Shown: positions 43,155 through 51,673, counted from the first letter of the stretch. The stretch is DNA of 64,000 nt from Chlamydiales bacterium (GCA_024233575.1 JACKPN010000006.1:62001-126000); one strand, 5' to 3'. Numbers and translations are program-made. The notes: generated by a model from the sequence alone, not told the origin.

Positions 43155-44645
43155 ATGGCTCAAACACCATCTCTACGTCAAGTTACCGGTCAAAGCCAAA
43201 ACCTGAAGCAGTTGCAGCGGCTGATTATGTCGCCGGAAATGCAACAGGCGATCAACCTCCTTCAGGTACCAATCATGGAACTTGCCCCAATGATCGAACT
43301 GGAAGTGGAGCAAAATCCACTCCTTGAGCTTTCCCAAGATGATCAGGAAAAAGATCAAGATCTCGAGCGTCTTGAAGAATCTATAGAGGAAAAAGACCAA
43401 GACCAAGACGCCAATCCCGACCAAGAAGTCGAATTCAACGACGACGATTTCGAAGTCCTGAAGCAGCTAGACGATGAGTACCGCGATTACTTTGCCGAAA
43501 CCCAAAGCTTCGTGCAGCAAAAAACCGAAGAAGATCATAAACTGCAGACATTTATGGAAAGCAGCGTTGTTGCCACAGAGTCGCTTTTCGAACATCTCAT
43601 GCGCGAAGCGCATGAGATGTTCGATGATCCGAAAGACCTTAAAGCCGCTGAGTTACTGGTAGGGAACTTCGACGAAAATGGTTTCATCGAAACACCGCTA
43701 AAGGAGATTGCTTTCCTAAATACTATCGAAGAAGACCGCTTAGAAGATGTGCTCGACCAGATCAAAAAATTTGATCCTCCCGGAGTCGGCGCTGCCAACC
43801 TGCGCGAATCACTATTGATCCAATTGGCGCGTAAGGGACGCAAAAGCACGCTAGCGTACCAAATCGTTGAAAGTCACTTTGAGGACCTGATTCATAACAA
43901 AATCGGAGCGATACGGCAGAGCCTGAAATGCACAAGCGACCAGATCTCGCAAGCTGTTCAGAACGATATTGCCCAGCTTGATCTGCATCCAGGAAGATGG
44001 TTTTCCATCGATGCAGTGCAGCAGATCACTCCCGACCTTTCCATCCACGATGAAGATAACGAACTGCAGGTGCGCGTCAATAACGAATTTATTCCTTCGT
44101 TGCGCCTTAATTCTCGCTACCTCCGCATGCTTGACGACGAAAACCTGGGCGATGAGACAAAAGAATTCATCAAACAGAAAATTCTCTCGGCAAAATGGCT
44201 TCTGAGAAACCTCTTCCAGCGCAGCGATACCCTCACACGCATCGGAGAGACCATCGCCAAGATCCAACACGACTACCTTTCCAATCCTGCCGGCCAGCTG
44301 ATCCCTCTAACCATGAAGGCTGTCGCCGAAGAATTGGAGCTGCATGAGTCCACCATTGCTCGTGCTGTTGCAAATAAATATGTCGATACCGACCGCGGTA
44401 TCCTCCCTTTGCGATCCTTCTTCACCAACGGACTCGAAACCGACACAGGAAAAGATGTTTCCTCCGATAGCGTTAAGGAAATGATCAAACAGGTCATCGA
44501 TGATGAGAACAATGCCAAGCCGCTGTCAGATCAAAAGATCTCCGACATGATGAAAGAGCGCGGCATCCACTGCGCACGCCGTACAGTAGCTAAGTACCGC
44601 ATCGAAATGCAAATTGGAAACGCGCAGCAACGCCGCAAGTTCTGA
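43155..44645 (+). CDS. rpoN: RNA polymerase sigma-54 factor
   Basis: 496 residues with the sigma-54 layout: a Gln/Leu-rich region I ('LKQLQRLIMSPEMQQAINLLQVPIMEL', landmark residues ~18-45), a long acidic region II (DDQEKDQDLERLEES...), the core-binding domain ('FDPPGVGAANLRESLLIQL'), the -12-recognising HTH region ('MKAVAEELELHESTIARAVANKY') and the C-terminal RpoN box 'ARRTVAKYR' that contacts the -24 element. It directs transcription from -24/-12 promoters with an AAA+ activator. A matching promoter is present at 36988-37004, upstream of the PEP-CTERM gene. No activator gene is in the window. Confidence 0.96.
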   Translation: MAQTPSLRQVTGQSQNLKQLQRLIMSPEMQQAINLLQVPIMELAPMIELEVEQNPLLELSQDDQEKDQDLERLEESIEEKDQDQDANPDQEVEFNDDDFEVLKQLDDEYRDYFAETQSFVQQKTEEDHKLQTFMESSVVATESLFEHLMREAHEMFDDPKDLKAAELLVGNFDENGFIETPLKEIAFLNTIEEDRLEDVLDQIKKFDPPGVGAANLRESLLIQLARKGRKSTLAYQIVESHFEDLIHNKIGAIRQSLKCTSDQISQAVQNDIAQLDLHPGRWFSIDAVQQITPDLSIHDEDNELQVRVNNEFIPSLRLNSRYLRMLDDENLGDETKEFIKQKILSAKWLLRNLFQRSDTLTRIGETIAKIQHDYLSNPAGQLIPLTMKAVAEELELHESTIARAVANKYVDTDRGILPLRSFFTNGLETDTGKDVSSDSVKEMIKQVIDDENNAKPLSDQKISDMMKERGIHCARRTVAKYRIEMQIGNAQQRRKF

Positions 44646-44682
44646 TTGCCCCATTTCCTTTTCGACGCTACTATGATGCAGC

Positions 44683-46176
44683 ATGACTATAGCTCTCCTA
44701 CGTGACAACCTCCATGAGATCGGCTCTGCCGAAGGCAAGAACAGCGACCTTGTCGCTAACTTCTGCGGAACACGAGTCTACTATAAAGGATCGGGTTGGG
44801 GCCGCCTGTGGAAATGGTTCTACCGCATCGCCTCCATCTTCATCGGCACACAATTAGAGCAAGACAAGCTCGACGCTGCCATTACAAAGACCTGCAAGAT
44901 CTTTGAGAAAGAACAACAGCTAATTGCTGCAGAACAGAAAAAATTTAACGCTCTTCTTGCAGACATCCTCAAGAACATCGATGTACCTCGCAGCGAGCTT
45001 TACGACGCGTCTGTAAAGATCGTTCGCTGGCATGACGCCGTCGACCCCTTCATCAAAAAATGTCGTGACTATTCAGCTATCAAACTCAAAAAAGAAGTGG
45101 ACTGGCGCCATCCCGATGGGTGCGAGGATGCGGTCTCGATCCTTAACCTGGAGCGCATCACAGGGGAACAGCTGCCGTACGGAGCCCTGACACGCCTTGC
45201 CATAGGTGCCAACCTCTATTCCGAAGAAAAAAAAGCGTTGGCGAAATGGACGAAAAAGCTCAACAAAGCTGATGTCGGATCATTCCATCAGGCGCTTCGT
45301 GGTCTGGTCAACATCCTGTCCGACCCTAAAGCCGACCTGAATAGACTGCTGTACACCCTCGCAAAAGATCACGCCAAATGTCGTAGCATACTCCTTCAAG
45401 AAGACCCCGCACACATGCAAAGCTTCCTGCCCGGCGACCGTGTTGATAAATATACCATTGAAAAAGCCTTAAGCAAGCATGTGTACACTCTCGTCAACGA
45501 ACCGGACATCATCCTCCGCACCGGCATCAACGCCGCAATCCTCGGCATCCAAATGCATGCATGGAAAACAGATGCGGAATGTGACCGCACTGCAGACTGG
45601 TATGAGGTAGATCGCGACGGGCGGTATGCCATTCAAGAACGCTTACACAGGTGCATCGCGGACATCAACTGGAAAAGCGATGGGATCAGCAACATCCATA
45701 AAGACGATAGGAATAGCGCTTTTGCTATCGCCGGACGGATTGCCTGGCTACGGAAACAGGCGCTGTCCGCAAGTTGCCTAGACCCGAAAAAGTTGATGTT
45801 TTCCAAAAGGGGAATGCTGAAAAGCACAATTGTCATCGTCGGCAGCCCGGCAAGCATAGCAGAGCTTGAGCGATTTGCTTGGGAATGTGCAAATAAAAAC
45901 CTTTCCGTCTTTCGCTATCTGATAACGGCATCGGGTATAAGGCAAGATCCGTCATGTCGATTTTTCGATGCTCTCTTTGAGCGAGCGCTGACTAGCGACG
46001 AAGAGATCGACGTCGACGAGTTCGGCAGCCGCACCATCTATGGTGTGAAACCTGCGAGCTTGATCGACGCCGGAAAAAAAATGGTGGAAAAAGTGCGCAG
46101 ACGTAAAAAGAAACGTTCACACGAACTGATACGTCAAGCGCACAAAAAATCATTAGCAATGACGTTTATCGTGTGA
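44683..46176 (+). CDS. Hypothetical chlamydial-type protein
   Basis: 497 residues, soluble, with an aromatic segment 'YYKGSGWGRLWKWFYRI' near residue 33 that could insert into a membrane, a central helical region and a strongly basic C-terminal tail (KVRRRKKKRSHELIRQAHKK). No family was recognised. It starts 37 nt after rpoN without a clear ribosome-binding site, so read-through from rpoN is possible. The size, the basic tail and the lack of housekeeping motifs would be compatible with a secreted or host-directed protein, but nothing proves this. Confidence 0.6.
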   Translation: MTIALLRDNLHEIGSAEGKNSDLVANFCGTRVYYKGSGWGRLWKWFYRIASIFIGTQLEQDKLDAAITKTCKIFEKEQQLIAAEQKKFNALLADILKNIDVPRSELYDASVKIVRWHDAVDPFIKKCRDYSAIKLKKEVDWRHPDGCEDAVSILNLERITGEQLPYGALTRLAIGANLYSEEKKALAKWTKKLNKADVGSFHQALRGLVNILSDPKADLNRLLYTLAKDHAKCRSILLQEDPAHMQSFLPGDRVDKYTIEKALSKHVYTLVNEPDIILRTGINAAILGIQMHAWKTDAECDRTADWYEVDRDGRYAIQERLHRCIADINWKSDGISNIHKDDRNSAFAIAGRIAWLRKQALSASCLDPKKLMFSKRGMLKSTIVIVGSPASIAELERFAWECANKNLSVFRYLITASGIRQDPSCRFFDALFERALTSDEEIDVDEFGSRTIYGVKPASLIDAGKKMVEKVRRRKKKRSHELIRQAHKKSLAMTFIV

Positions 46177-46178
46177 GG

Positions 46179-46499
46179 TTATTCCTCATTCTCTTCGTCT
46201 TCTTCTTCGTCTTCGTCTTCGTCTTCGTCTTCTTCATCAAAAACGAATTCAACTTCGTCATTTGACATTTCTTGTAGAGTCGTCAGGACAGTAAGAAGAT
46301 CCCAACCGAAAGGACCGACTTCGCTCTTGAGCTCTTCGATGCTTCCCATGTCATTCACTTTGTTTTTGACACGCTTGAGAACTTCGAGAAATTCATCCAT
46401 TTCCTCGTATTCTTCAGCGATCTCTTCTTTATTCTCGCTAAGTTCGCGATAAACGTTAGTGAAGAGGGTTTGCATTTCATTAAAATCAAAAAGTTCCAT
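46179..46499 (-). CDS. Small acidic protein with D/E tail
   Basis: 106 residues, helical and Glu-rich, with a C-terminal run of about 20 Asp/Glu residues encoded by a hexanucleotide-type tandem repeat. GGAG lies about 11 nt upstream of the ATG. It is convergent with the gene ending at 46176, only 2 nt away. The highly acidic tail suggests a histone-/nucleic-acid-mimic or chaperone-like protein; chlamydiae use basic histone-like proteins, but any link is speculative. Confidence 0.55.
   Translation of the reverse strand: MELFDFNEMQTLFTNVYRELSENKEEIAEEYEEMDEFLEVLKRVKNKVNDMGSIEELKSEVGPFGWDLLTVLTTLQEMSNDEVEFVFDEEDEDEDEDEEEDEENEE
46193..46235. repeat. Hexanucleotide-like tandem repeat (tcttcg)n
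   Basis: A stretch of tandem cttcgt/cttctt units on the plus strand encodes the Asp/Glu tail of the minus-strand gene. Copy number changes in units of 6 bp would lengthen or shorten the tail without a frameshift. Confidence 0.7.
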
Positions 46500-46552
46500 T
46501 TTTTATATCTCCGAGATATTTGTCGGGGTTGATTTTACAGTATCGTTATTTA

Positions 46553-47185
46553 TTAGTCATCTAAACTATTCTTAAATAGGTGATATAAGCAAGAAAAAGC
46601 CCCAACCGTCGCGGCGCGAACCCCGGCGCCTCGGTAAAGATGCCGCCAAGCATCAACGCTTGCCCCTTGCTGCCAAAGAGTAAATGCCGTATCGGCAGGA
46701 TGGACAATCAGACTGCCCACCGCCCCCAAAGTGAAACGCGTGGAATAATCGACAGTAGCATTGTCTCCCCACCTCCGCTTCGCTGCCTCGGATAATGGAG
46801 CTGCCAACGCGAAAAAAAAGAGAAAACCGGTGTCGCGCACCGTCAAAGCAGCAAATTGTCTTTTTGTCAGCCTCTGCAATGATTCCCTATAAGAATAACC
46901 TGATGCTGCGCCATTGAATGCCGCCATAGGCACTACAGAACAAGCTCCTACGATAAAAGAACTACCGAAGGCACCCCAATTAAATTTTTTTTGCAAAGAC
47001 GACTGTACCACGGTCTGTAGAGCAAGAAGAGGAGCAGCACGAGCAACACCGACAGAATAGGCTCTAGCGCTCAATCGTGGCAAAGATCGTCCTTCTTGGA
47101 GAGCGTTCTTTACTGCAAAACCATAGTATACCGGCACTGTCGCCAAAGCTGCAGCTGTGAATTGTGAAACATATTCATTACCCAT
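46553..47185 (-). CDS. Mitochondrial-carrier-like three-repeat membrane protein
   Basis: 210 residues, hydrophobic throughout. Three related units can be aligned by a Pro in a first helix (Pro18, Pro86, Pro163) and by a second helix carrying a conserved small-residue/Arg pattern: 'YSVGVARAAPLLALQ', 'ALTVRDTGFLFFFALAAP' and 'YRGAGVRAATVGAFSCLYH'. 'HPADTAF' parallels the carrier motif Px[DE]xx[KR]. This resembles the tripartite mitochondrial carrier family, otherwise eukaryotic, with rare copies in intracellular bacteria such as Legionella LncP. The protein is shorter than the usual ~300 residues and its charged motif residues are degenerate. I infer an acquired host-type gene; alternative: an unrelated helical-hairpin protein. 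Confidence 0.5.
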   Translation of the reverse strand: MGNEYVSQFTAAALATVPVYYGFAVKNALQEGRSLPRLSARAYSVGVARAAPLLALQTVVQSSLQKKFNWGAFGSSFIVGACSVVPMAAFNGAASGYSYRESLQRLTKRQFAALTVRDTGFLFFFALAAPLSEAAKRRWGDNATVDYSTRFTLGAVGSLIVHPADTAFTLWQQGASVDAWRHLYRGAGVRAATVGAFSCLYHLFKNSLDD

Positions 47186-47258
47186 GATTTATCTCTGTAG
47201 TAGTTAATATATCTATGGAGTACACTAATTACGTTTTATAACAACCAGGAGAAATAAG

Positions 47259-47633
47259 ATGCAAAATAAAGGCATGCACCTAGCATGGATTTCCACTACA
47301 GATTTTGATGAAGCAGTAAAATTTTATTCTGAAACTCTTGGTATGACCCTCCTCGAGCGTACCGACGAGTACAAATGGGCGGAACTGCGCGGCAGCGATG
47401 GCGCCATGCTCGGCATTCACGGCCCTGATGGAGATTGTCCGTTGAAGCCTGGTCATAATGCCATCCTCACCTTCAGCGTAGACGACATCGAAAAAGAATT
47501 TGAAAAACTCAAAAGCGATGGCGTTGAAGTAATCGGCGACATCCAGGAAGTTCCCGGACATGTCAAGTTGCTCCTCTTTAAAGACCCCAGCGGCAACATG
47601 GCACAGCTCGTCCAAGTATTAAATGGAAAATAG
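47259..47633 (+). CDS. VOC (glyoxalase/bleomycin-resistance-fold) protein
   Basis: 124 residues forming a single pair of beta-alpha-beta-beta-beta modules: 'HLAWISTTDFDEAVKFYSETLGM' and 'FSVDDIEKEFEKLKSDGVEV', ending 'VKLLLFKDPSGNMAQLVQ'. Metal-ligand positions are partly visible (N-terminal His, C-terminal Gln instead of Glu). The family includes glyoxalase I, dioxygenases and resistance proteins; the specific activity cannot be told. AGGAG lies about 7-8 nt upstream of the ATG. It is a single gene. Confidence 0.88.
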   Translation: MQNKGMHLAWISTTDFDEAVKFYSETLGMTLLERTDEYKWAELRGSDGAMLGIHGPDGDCPLKPGHNAILTFSVDDIEKEFEKLKSDGVEVIGDIQEVPGHVKLLLFKDPSGNMAQLVQVLNGK

Positions 47634-47815
47634 AGCAAAACCAAGAACCTATCCGTAAATTGCTATTTGTACAGATTTTCCTCTCTTTTTGCGGTGATTT
47701 TTATTGATCGCTTCGAAGTGAATCTTAGAATAGATTTACAAGAAGCAATCGGAAAAAAGAGCCGGAAAGAAGAAAAAGATGGTAAATATGAATATACGGA
47801 TAGGTTCAATGTTAC

Positions 47816-47882
47816 TTGAGCCACTTTTCAAAATTATTTGAGGCCTTTTTTCCAGCTTCAACTCATTTTACAAGTGGCTCAA
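47816..47882. repeat. MITE-like palindromic repeat, short copy
   Basis: Perfect 11-bp inverted repeats TTGAGCCACTT (47816-47826) and AAGTGGCTCAA (47872-47882) enclose about 45 bp. The left end plus interior, GAGCCACTTTTCAAAATT followed by ATTTGAGGCC, matches the right end of the element at 51674-51831. It lies in a 377-bp gene-free stretch (47634-48010), in which I see nothing else. Confidence 0.6.
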
Positions 47883-48010
47883 TCGACTTACTTTCCTCGC
47901 TCTTCAGGGAAGAGGAGTGACATAGTTGATAAACTAGACCGACGAAAGATGGTTTTTTCCCAGGTAATATTTGTCGTAAGATGACCGTTCAGTAATTCAG
48001 AGAATGTCTC

Positions 48011-48400
48011 TTATATACCTAGGACTTTTTCTCTGATTTCCTTCATCCTATCATCGGGAATCGCCACAATATCATTCAATTTCTTTACGCAATTCATAAA
48101 TATTATTGAAGTATCATCCCCTTCATGAAAGACAAAAGCGTAAAATTCTTCTGTTAAACCTGGACTAATTAGATAATTTTTTACTAGACGGCAAACTTCT
48201 CGAATGGGTTTATAAAGTTCGTCATAGATCAATTGGCAGTTTTCAGTATCCGAACCCCAACGATCAGGTAAACATATTTCGCAATATCTATTTTCAATAA
48301 ATTGATTTTGCGTTTGAATCCTTATGTGGGAACCCTTTATAGGACCTTCCATGCACCAATAGCGTGTGTCATCATGGTTTATATCCACATTCCATGTCAT
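48011..48400 (-). CDS. Hypothetical protein
   Basis: 129 residues from ATG 48400, preferred over an upstream ATG at 48424 because AGGA lies about 8 nt upstream. Soluble, Trp- and Cys-containing ('TRYWCMEGPIKG', 'RYCEICLPDRWG') with an acidic C-terminal helix. No family recognised. It stands alone between two palindromic repeat elements (47816-47882 and 48493-48530). Confidence 0.5.
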   Translation of the reverse strand: MTWNVDINHDDTRYWCMEGPIKGSHIRIQTQNQFIENRYCEICLPDRWGSDTENCQLIYDELYKPIREVCRLVKNYLISPGLTEEFYAFVFHEGDDTSIIFMNCVKKLNDIVAIPDDRMKEIREKVLGI

Positions 48401-48492
48401 TATTTCTTCCTCTCGTTTTAGCATCGTTTATTTTTCTGTACCGCCCTGCTGCCATGAACAGTTCTTGTTAGCTGCGGCTTATTGAAAATAGG

Positions 48493-48530
48493 TTATACCG
48501 AAAATGATTCAAGAATCGTTTTCGGTATAA
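48493..48530. repeat. 38-bp near-perfect palindrome (REP-like)
   Basis: Outer arms ttataccgaaaa/ttttcggtataa pair perfectly. Inner arms TGATTC and GAATCG pair except for one T/G position (a wobble in RNA), leaving a 2-nt centre. The left arm plus centre recurs exactly at 32585-32610. It lies in the gap 48401-48667 upstream of the hypothetical gene and beyond the GspK-like stop. It could be a mobile-element remnant or an RNA stabiliser; no T-run follows, so it is not a standard terminator. Confidence 0.75.
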
Positions 48531-48667
48531 AGCAAATCCTGACAATACAACAAAAATAAATCGGAAAGATCCTTATTGCGTTAATCATCTTTCATCTCTT
48601 TATTTTCCTTAATAATACGATGAAGGGATCTATGATAAAAACTTCTGATAATAATGGCAACAACGTA

Positions 48668-49468
48668 TTACTTCGGAGCGCTTTTGCTTACGGTGAAGTC
48701 GAGCATTGTCGGTTCAACGCCTAAAGCGTACCGCTCGGCAAAAAGAGCTTTGAACTGTTCGGAAGCTTCCGCGCTTGTCATCCTGTCTGCGACGACGTCG
48801 CGATAAAGGCGGCCGCGCGTTTCAATGATTTCAGAAACGGTATCGGGATCACGGAAAAGAAGAAGGAGAATCGGCTCAGGAGCAAGGTAGACGCGGATTT
48901 TCGCCGATCGCTTCATGGTGATATAATCGAGAAGCGAGGGATAGCCGCCCTCTTTTGTCTCTGTACCTTTGAGCATTTTATAGAAGATCTCATTCAGGTG
49001 TGCATCGCCAAGATCGAGGTTTGCGAGATCTTGAACCTTGGTGACTTTTTGCTGGTCGGCAGCATGGATCACCTGCTGCCACATCTCATCCTGCAGCGAG
49101 GCGTCCGCTTTCATCTCTTCGAAGAATTCCTGATCGCCATACAGAAGATCGGGGAGTTTTTTCAGAAGCATATACACCTGCTGAAACTCTGTCGGCTTTG
49201 CTTCGCGGATCTTTTCATCGAAAAGGATCTTCACGCTGAGCTTGGCAAGGCCAGGTGCTTGCTCATGGCTGGCGCCATTCTTGCTGCTGACAGCGATCTC
49301 ATCATACCAGCGTTTGGCGCGCCTGTTGATGAAGTCGCGTTCACTCTCTTCCATGTAATAGGAAAACTGCGCCTGCACACCTGTAGATGCGCGGAAGCTT
49401 TCGATACGCGCATAGGTCATGAGGGTAAGCAGCATCAGCATGGTCATGACAAACATCAGCACATTCAT
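48668..49468 (-). CDS. GspK-position minor pseudopilin-like protein (T2SS)
   Basis: 266 residues with an N-terminal hydrophobic helix (VLMFVMTMLMLLTLMTYA) and a mostly helical soluble domain. It is last in the type II secretion run, at the place of CT565 in Chlamydia. There it would correspond to the large tip pseudopilin GspK, but GspK's typical sequence features are not clear and the first residues lack a canonical prepilin cleavage site. The assignment rests on order and the N-terminal helix. It follows the GspJ-like gene by 18 nt. Confidence 0.55.
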   Translation of the reverse strand: MNVLMFVMTMLMLLTLMTYARIESFRASTGVQAQFSYYMEESERDFINRRAKRWYDEIAVSSKNGASHEQAPGLAKLSVKILFDEKIREAKPTEFQQVYMLLKKLPDLLYGDQEFFEEMKADASLQDEMWQQVIHAADQQKVTKVQDLANLDLGDAHLNEIFYKMLKGTETKEGGYPSLLDYITMKRSAKIRVYLAPEPILLLLFRDPDTVSEIIETRGRLYRDVVADRMTSAEASEQFKALFAERYALGVEPTMLDFTVSKSAPK

Positions 49469-49486
49469 AGAAAGAGCCTCCTGCTA

Positions 49487-50203
49487 TTATCTTTCATAGA
49501 TGATGAACTCCTCAGCATTGGCAAGAGGAAAAGCGTACCGCAGAGGCTCTTCTTTCTCCACCAGCTTGACAGTAACGCGCATCATCGCAGGCAGCTGATA
49601 ATATTCATACTTCCAGTCGGGCAGCCAAGCATCGCGACGTGGAAGCTCCTCAACGACCAATCCTTTAGATACGCTGGCCTGCGTGCCTAGCAGCTTGCTG
49701 CGATCGCGCTCGGGAGGCACGTAAAAGAGAAACTCAATACGTTCTACGCCGCGCATCAGCACCTCTTTCTTCATCGGCAGCACCTCATCTTTCTCCCACC
49801 GTTTCGGCGAAGGCCAATAAGCAAGGACGAGGTTGTCCTCGCCATCGACGAACAAACGGCCAAGAACGTGATTAGAGAACTGCTTATCAAGGTCGACGCC
49901 GTTATCGAAGGTGAACAGAAGCGTCTCGCTGCCGCGCTTGAACAGAAGGTCGCCATTATCCCGTCCCGACTGTAGGAAATAGTCTTTCTTTTCGTTGCGA
50001 GGGGAAACAATGGTTGGGATCACATGGGCAAGGCGGTTTTCAATGAAGCGCATTTCGAAGCTCTCGCGCTGTATTCTGTCGATATTGCGGTCGATCATAT
50101 CGACCTGACGGTAGAAATAGGTCAGCGTAGTGAGGACCATGACTGTCAGTCCAAGGGCGATCAGCAGCTCAAGAAGAGTGAGATGGCGCTTACTTACTCT
50201 CAT
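49487..50203 (-). CDS. GspJ-like minor pseudopilin (T2SS)
   Basis: 238 residues from ATG 50203, with GGAGG 6-7 nt upstream. A prepilin-type N terminus 'SKRHLTLLELLIALGLTVMV' is followed by an extended helix and a beta-rich domain ('ERIEFLFYVPPERDRSKLLG', 'WLPDWKYEYYQLPAMMRVTVKL'), as in GspJ. The -1 residue before the 'LTLLE' motif is His rather than Gly. It overlaps the GspI-like gene by 14 nt; position equals CT566. Confidence 0.7.
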   Translation of the reverse strand: MRVSKRHLTLLELLIALGLTVMVLTTLTYFYRQVDMIDRNIDRIQRESFEMRFIENRLAHVIPTIVSPRNEKKDYFLQSGRDNGDLLFKRGSETLLFTFDNGVDLDKQFSNHVLGRLFVDGEDNLVLAYWPSPKRWEKDEVLPMKKEVLMRGVERIEFLFYVPPERDRSKLLGTQASVSKGLVVEELPRRDAWLPDWKYEYYQLPAMMRVTVKLVEKEEPLRYAFPLANAEEFIIYER

Positions 50204-50642
50204 TGGGAGCCTCCTCCTGCGCAATACGACGGACAAGATAGATGAGGTAGTTGTATTCGACTGGCTTCTTCGCCTCATCCTTAGTGAAGCGGTAATGCAA
50301 CTCTACAAGGTAAGCTGACGTCGGGGCGCTCTCCTTAGGTTTCTTCTCGGCGATGCTCAGCCGGTAGCTGCCACGATAAGGTTTGATCTCCGGCGCCTCC
50401 AGGGGCTGCTCAGCGCCTTCTTCGATGGAACTCCACGGAATGACGTTGCGATGCAGCTGCTCCAGCAGCGATACATAGTGATCATTGACATAGTGGTCAA
50501 GGCGTACCTGATCGATGAAACGGTATTCCGCACGCAGCATCAGCACATGGGGAGCGATCAAAGGAAAGACGCATAAAACAACGAGAGCGAAAGCGATGAG
50601 CACTTCCATGATGGTAAGAGGGCGCTTATTCAGCCTGCGCAT
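50190..50642 (-). CDS. GspI-like minor pseudopilin (T2SS)
   Basis: 150 residues: a prepilin-type helix 'NKRPLTIMEVLIAFALVVLC' and a small C-terminal domain including 'YLVELHYRF'. Pro occupies the -1 position where Gly is normal. A GGAGG-type ribosome-binding site is upstream of ATG 50642. The position between GspH- and GspJ-like genes corresponds to CT567. It would form part of the pseudopilus tip complex. Confidence 0.65.
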   Translation of the reverse strand: MRRLNKRPLTIMEVLIAFALVVLCVFPLIAPHVLMLRAEYRFIDQVRLDHYVNDHYVSLLEQLHRNVIPWSSIEEGAEQPLEAPEIKPYRGSYRLSIAEKKPKESAPTSAYLVELHYRFTKDEAKKPVEYNYLIYLVRRIAQEEAPNESK

Positions 50643-51279
50643 CGCTGCCTCCTGTCTTCGTAAAATAAGGAATCACCTCTTCATAAGTGTAGCGTGTCAG
50701 ACGTTGATCTTTCTCGGCGGCATCGTTAAGACAAGATTCGGAATTTTCTTTTTTGCTAATAACGATCGGCTGGGGGTACCCAGGCAGGCATACAAACGAT
50801 TCGAGCGCACCGCGATCATCGGCAGTCTCCGATGTCGATAAGCGCAATGCTCCCTTCGACATCACCGATCCGCGCGACAGAAACTTGATGTCAATCACCC
50901 CTTGCGTGATCGGATAGTCAAGCTCGTCTTTGATAGATACAAAGTGGATCGCCTGCAGGTTAGCGTGTGCGCGTTCCACTTCTTGCTTCCACCCTTTCGG
51001 AAGAGGCGCTTCAGCCTCAAGCCAATACCTGATGCCGCCGGTATTGGGATCTTCAGCAAACTTCACATGAATGCCGACATCCATGATCAGCATAATATCC
51101 TGCGCCAGCCGCAACTGATCGGCGATAACGGCGACTTCAGTCTTAAAGCGCTGCTCGCGTACGGCTTTGGCGATATTGATCCCGATAAATCCTGCGGCCA
51201 GCGCCAAGATGACGAGAACAATCAGCATCTCAACAAGGGTAATGGCACTGCGCCGCAGGGTAGTAAACGTTGAGGTCAT
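50626..51279 (-). CDS. GspH-like minor pseudopilin (T2SS)
   Basis: 217 residues from ATG 51279, which overlaps the gspG stop (TGATG), implying coupled translation. The N-terminal 'RRSAITLVEMLIVLVILALAAGFIG' (landmark) is a type IV prepilin helix with Ala at -1 instead of Gly. The rest is a beta-rich globular domain ('IHFVSIKDELDYPI', 'GVIDIKFLSRG'). Position corresponds to CT568. Confidence 0.65.
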   Translation of the reverse strand: MTSTFTTLRRSAITLVEMLIVLVILALAAGFIGINIAKAVREQRFKTEVAVIADQLRLAQDIMLIMDVGIHVKFAEDPNTGGIRYWLEAEAPLPKGWKQEVERAHANLQAIHFVSIKDELDYPITQGVIDIKFLSRGSVMSKGALRLSTSETADDRGALESFVCLPGYPQPIVISKKENSESCLNDAAEKDQRLTRYTYEEVIPYFTKTGGSDAQAE

Positions 51280-51659
51280 CAATCTTTGAACAATGTTTTG
51301 TTCGTCTTTTTGTAATCCTCAAATTTGTCGGAGCGGATATGGATGACGCCATCTTCGACGGTCACCTCATATTCGTTGCCCCATCCGTCTTTTTCCAAGG
51401 ATTTTGGATCTTTGACAAGCGGCGAGCTGCGTACCATCTCTTTCCAGTTGCTTTCAACTTCGTCAAGAGCGTCAGGATCTTCGGCGACGGTGAGGTTGAG
51501 GATCGTTTCCAGCTTCTCCATGCCGGCCTTGGTCTTGAACGCTTTGCCTTCGTCGAGGCTGCCGCGGTAGTTATAGGCGACAACGCCGGTGATCAGCGCG
51601 ATCAGGAACATAACGATCAAGATCTCGATCAGAGTGATCATTCTTTTTTTGACTTTCAT
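51279..51659 (-). CDS. gspG: Major pseudopilin GspG (T2SS)
   Basis: 126 residues from ATG 51659, with AAGGAG at ideal spacing. The prepilin motif 'KRMITLIEILIVMFLIALI' is followed by 'GKAFKTKAGMEKLETILNLTVAEDPDAL' (landmark) and a C-terminal 'DGWGNEYEVTVEDGVIHIRS', which matches the conserved 'D.WG..Y' region of GspG. The -1 residue is Met, not the nearly universal Gly. The MITE-like element at 51674-51831 ends just before the ribosome-binding site, separating this gene from gspF in the operon. Confidence 0.85.
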   Translation of the reverse strand: MKVKKRMITLIEILIVMFLIALITGVVAYNYRGSLDEGKAFKTKAGMEKLETILNLTVAEDPDALDEVESNWKEMVRSSPLVKDPKSLEKDGWGNEYEVTVEDGVIHIRSDKFEDYKKTNKTLFKD

Positions 51660-51673
51660 TGTTTTCTCCTTAT

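Noticed and set aside
47816..47882. Intrinsic terminator downstream of the VOC gene
   Set aside because: The 45-nt loop and missing U-tract do not fit a terminator; the similarity to the 51.7-kb element makes a mobile repeat more likely.
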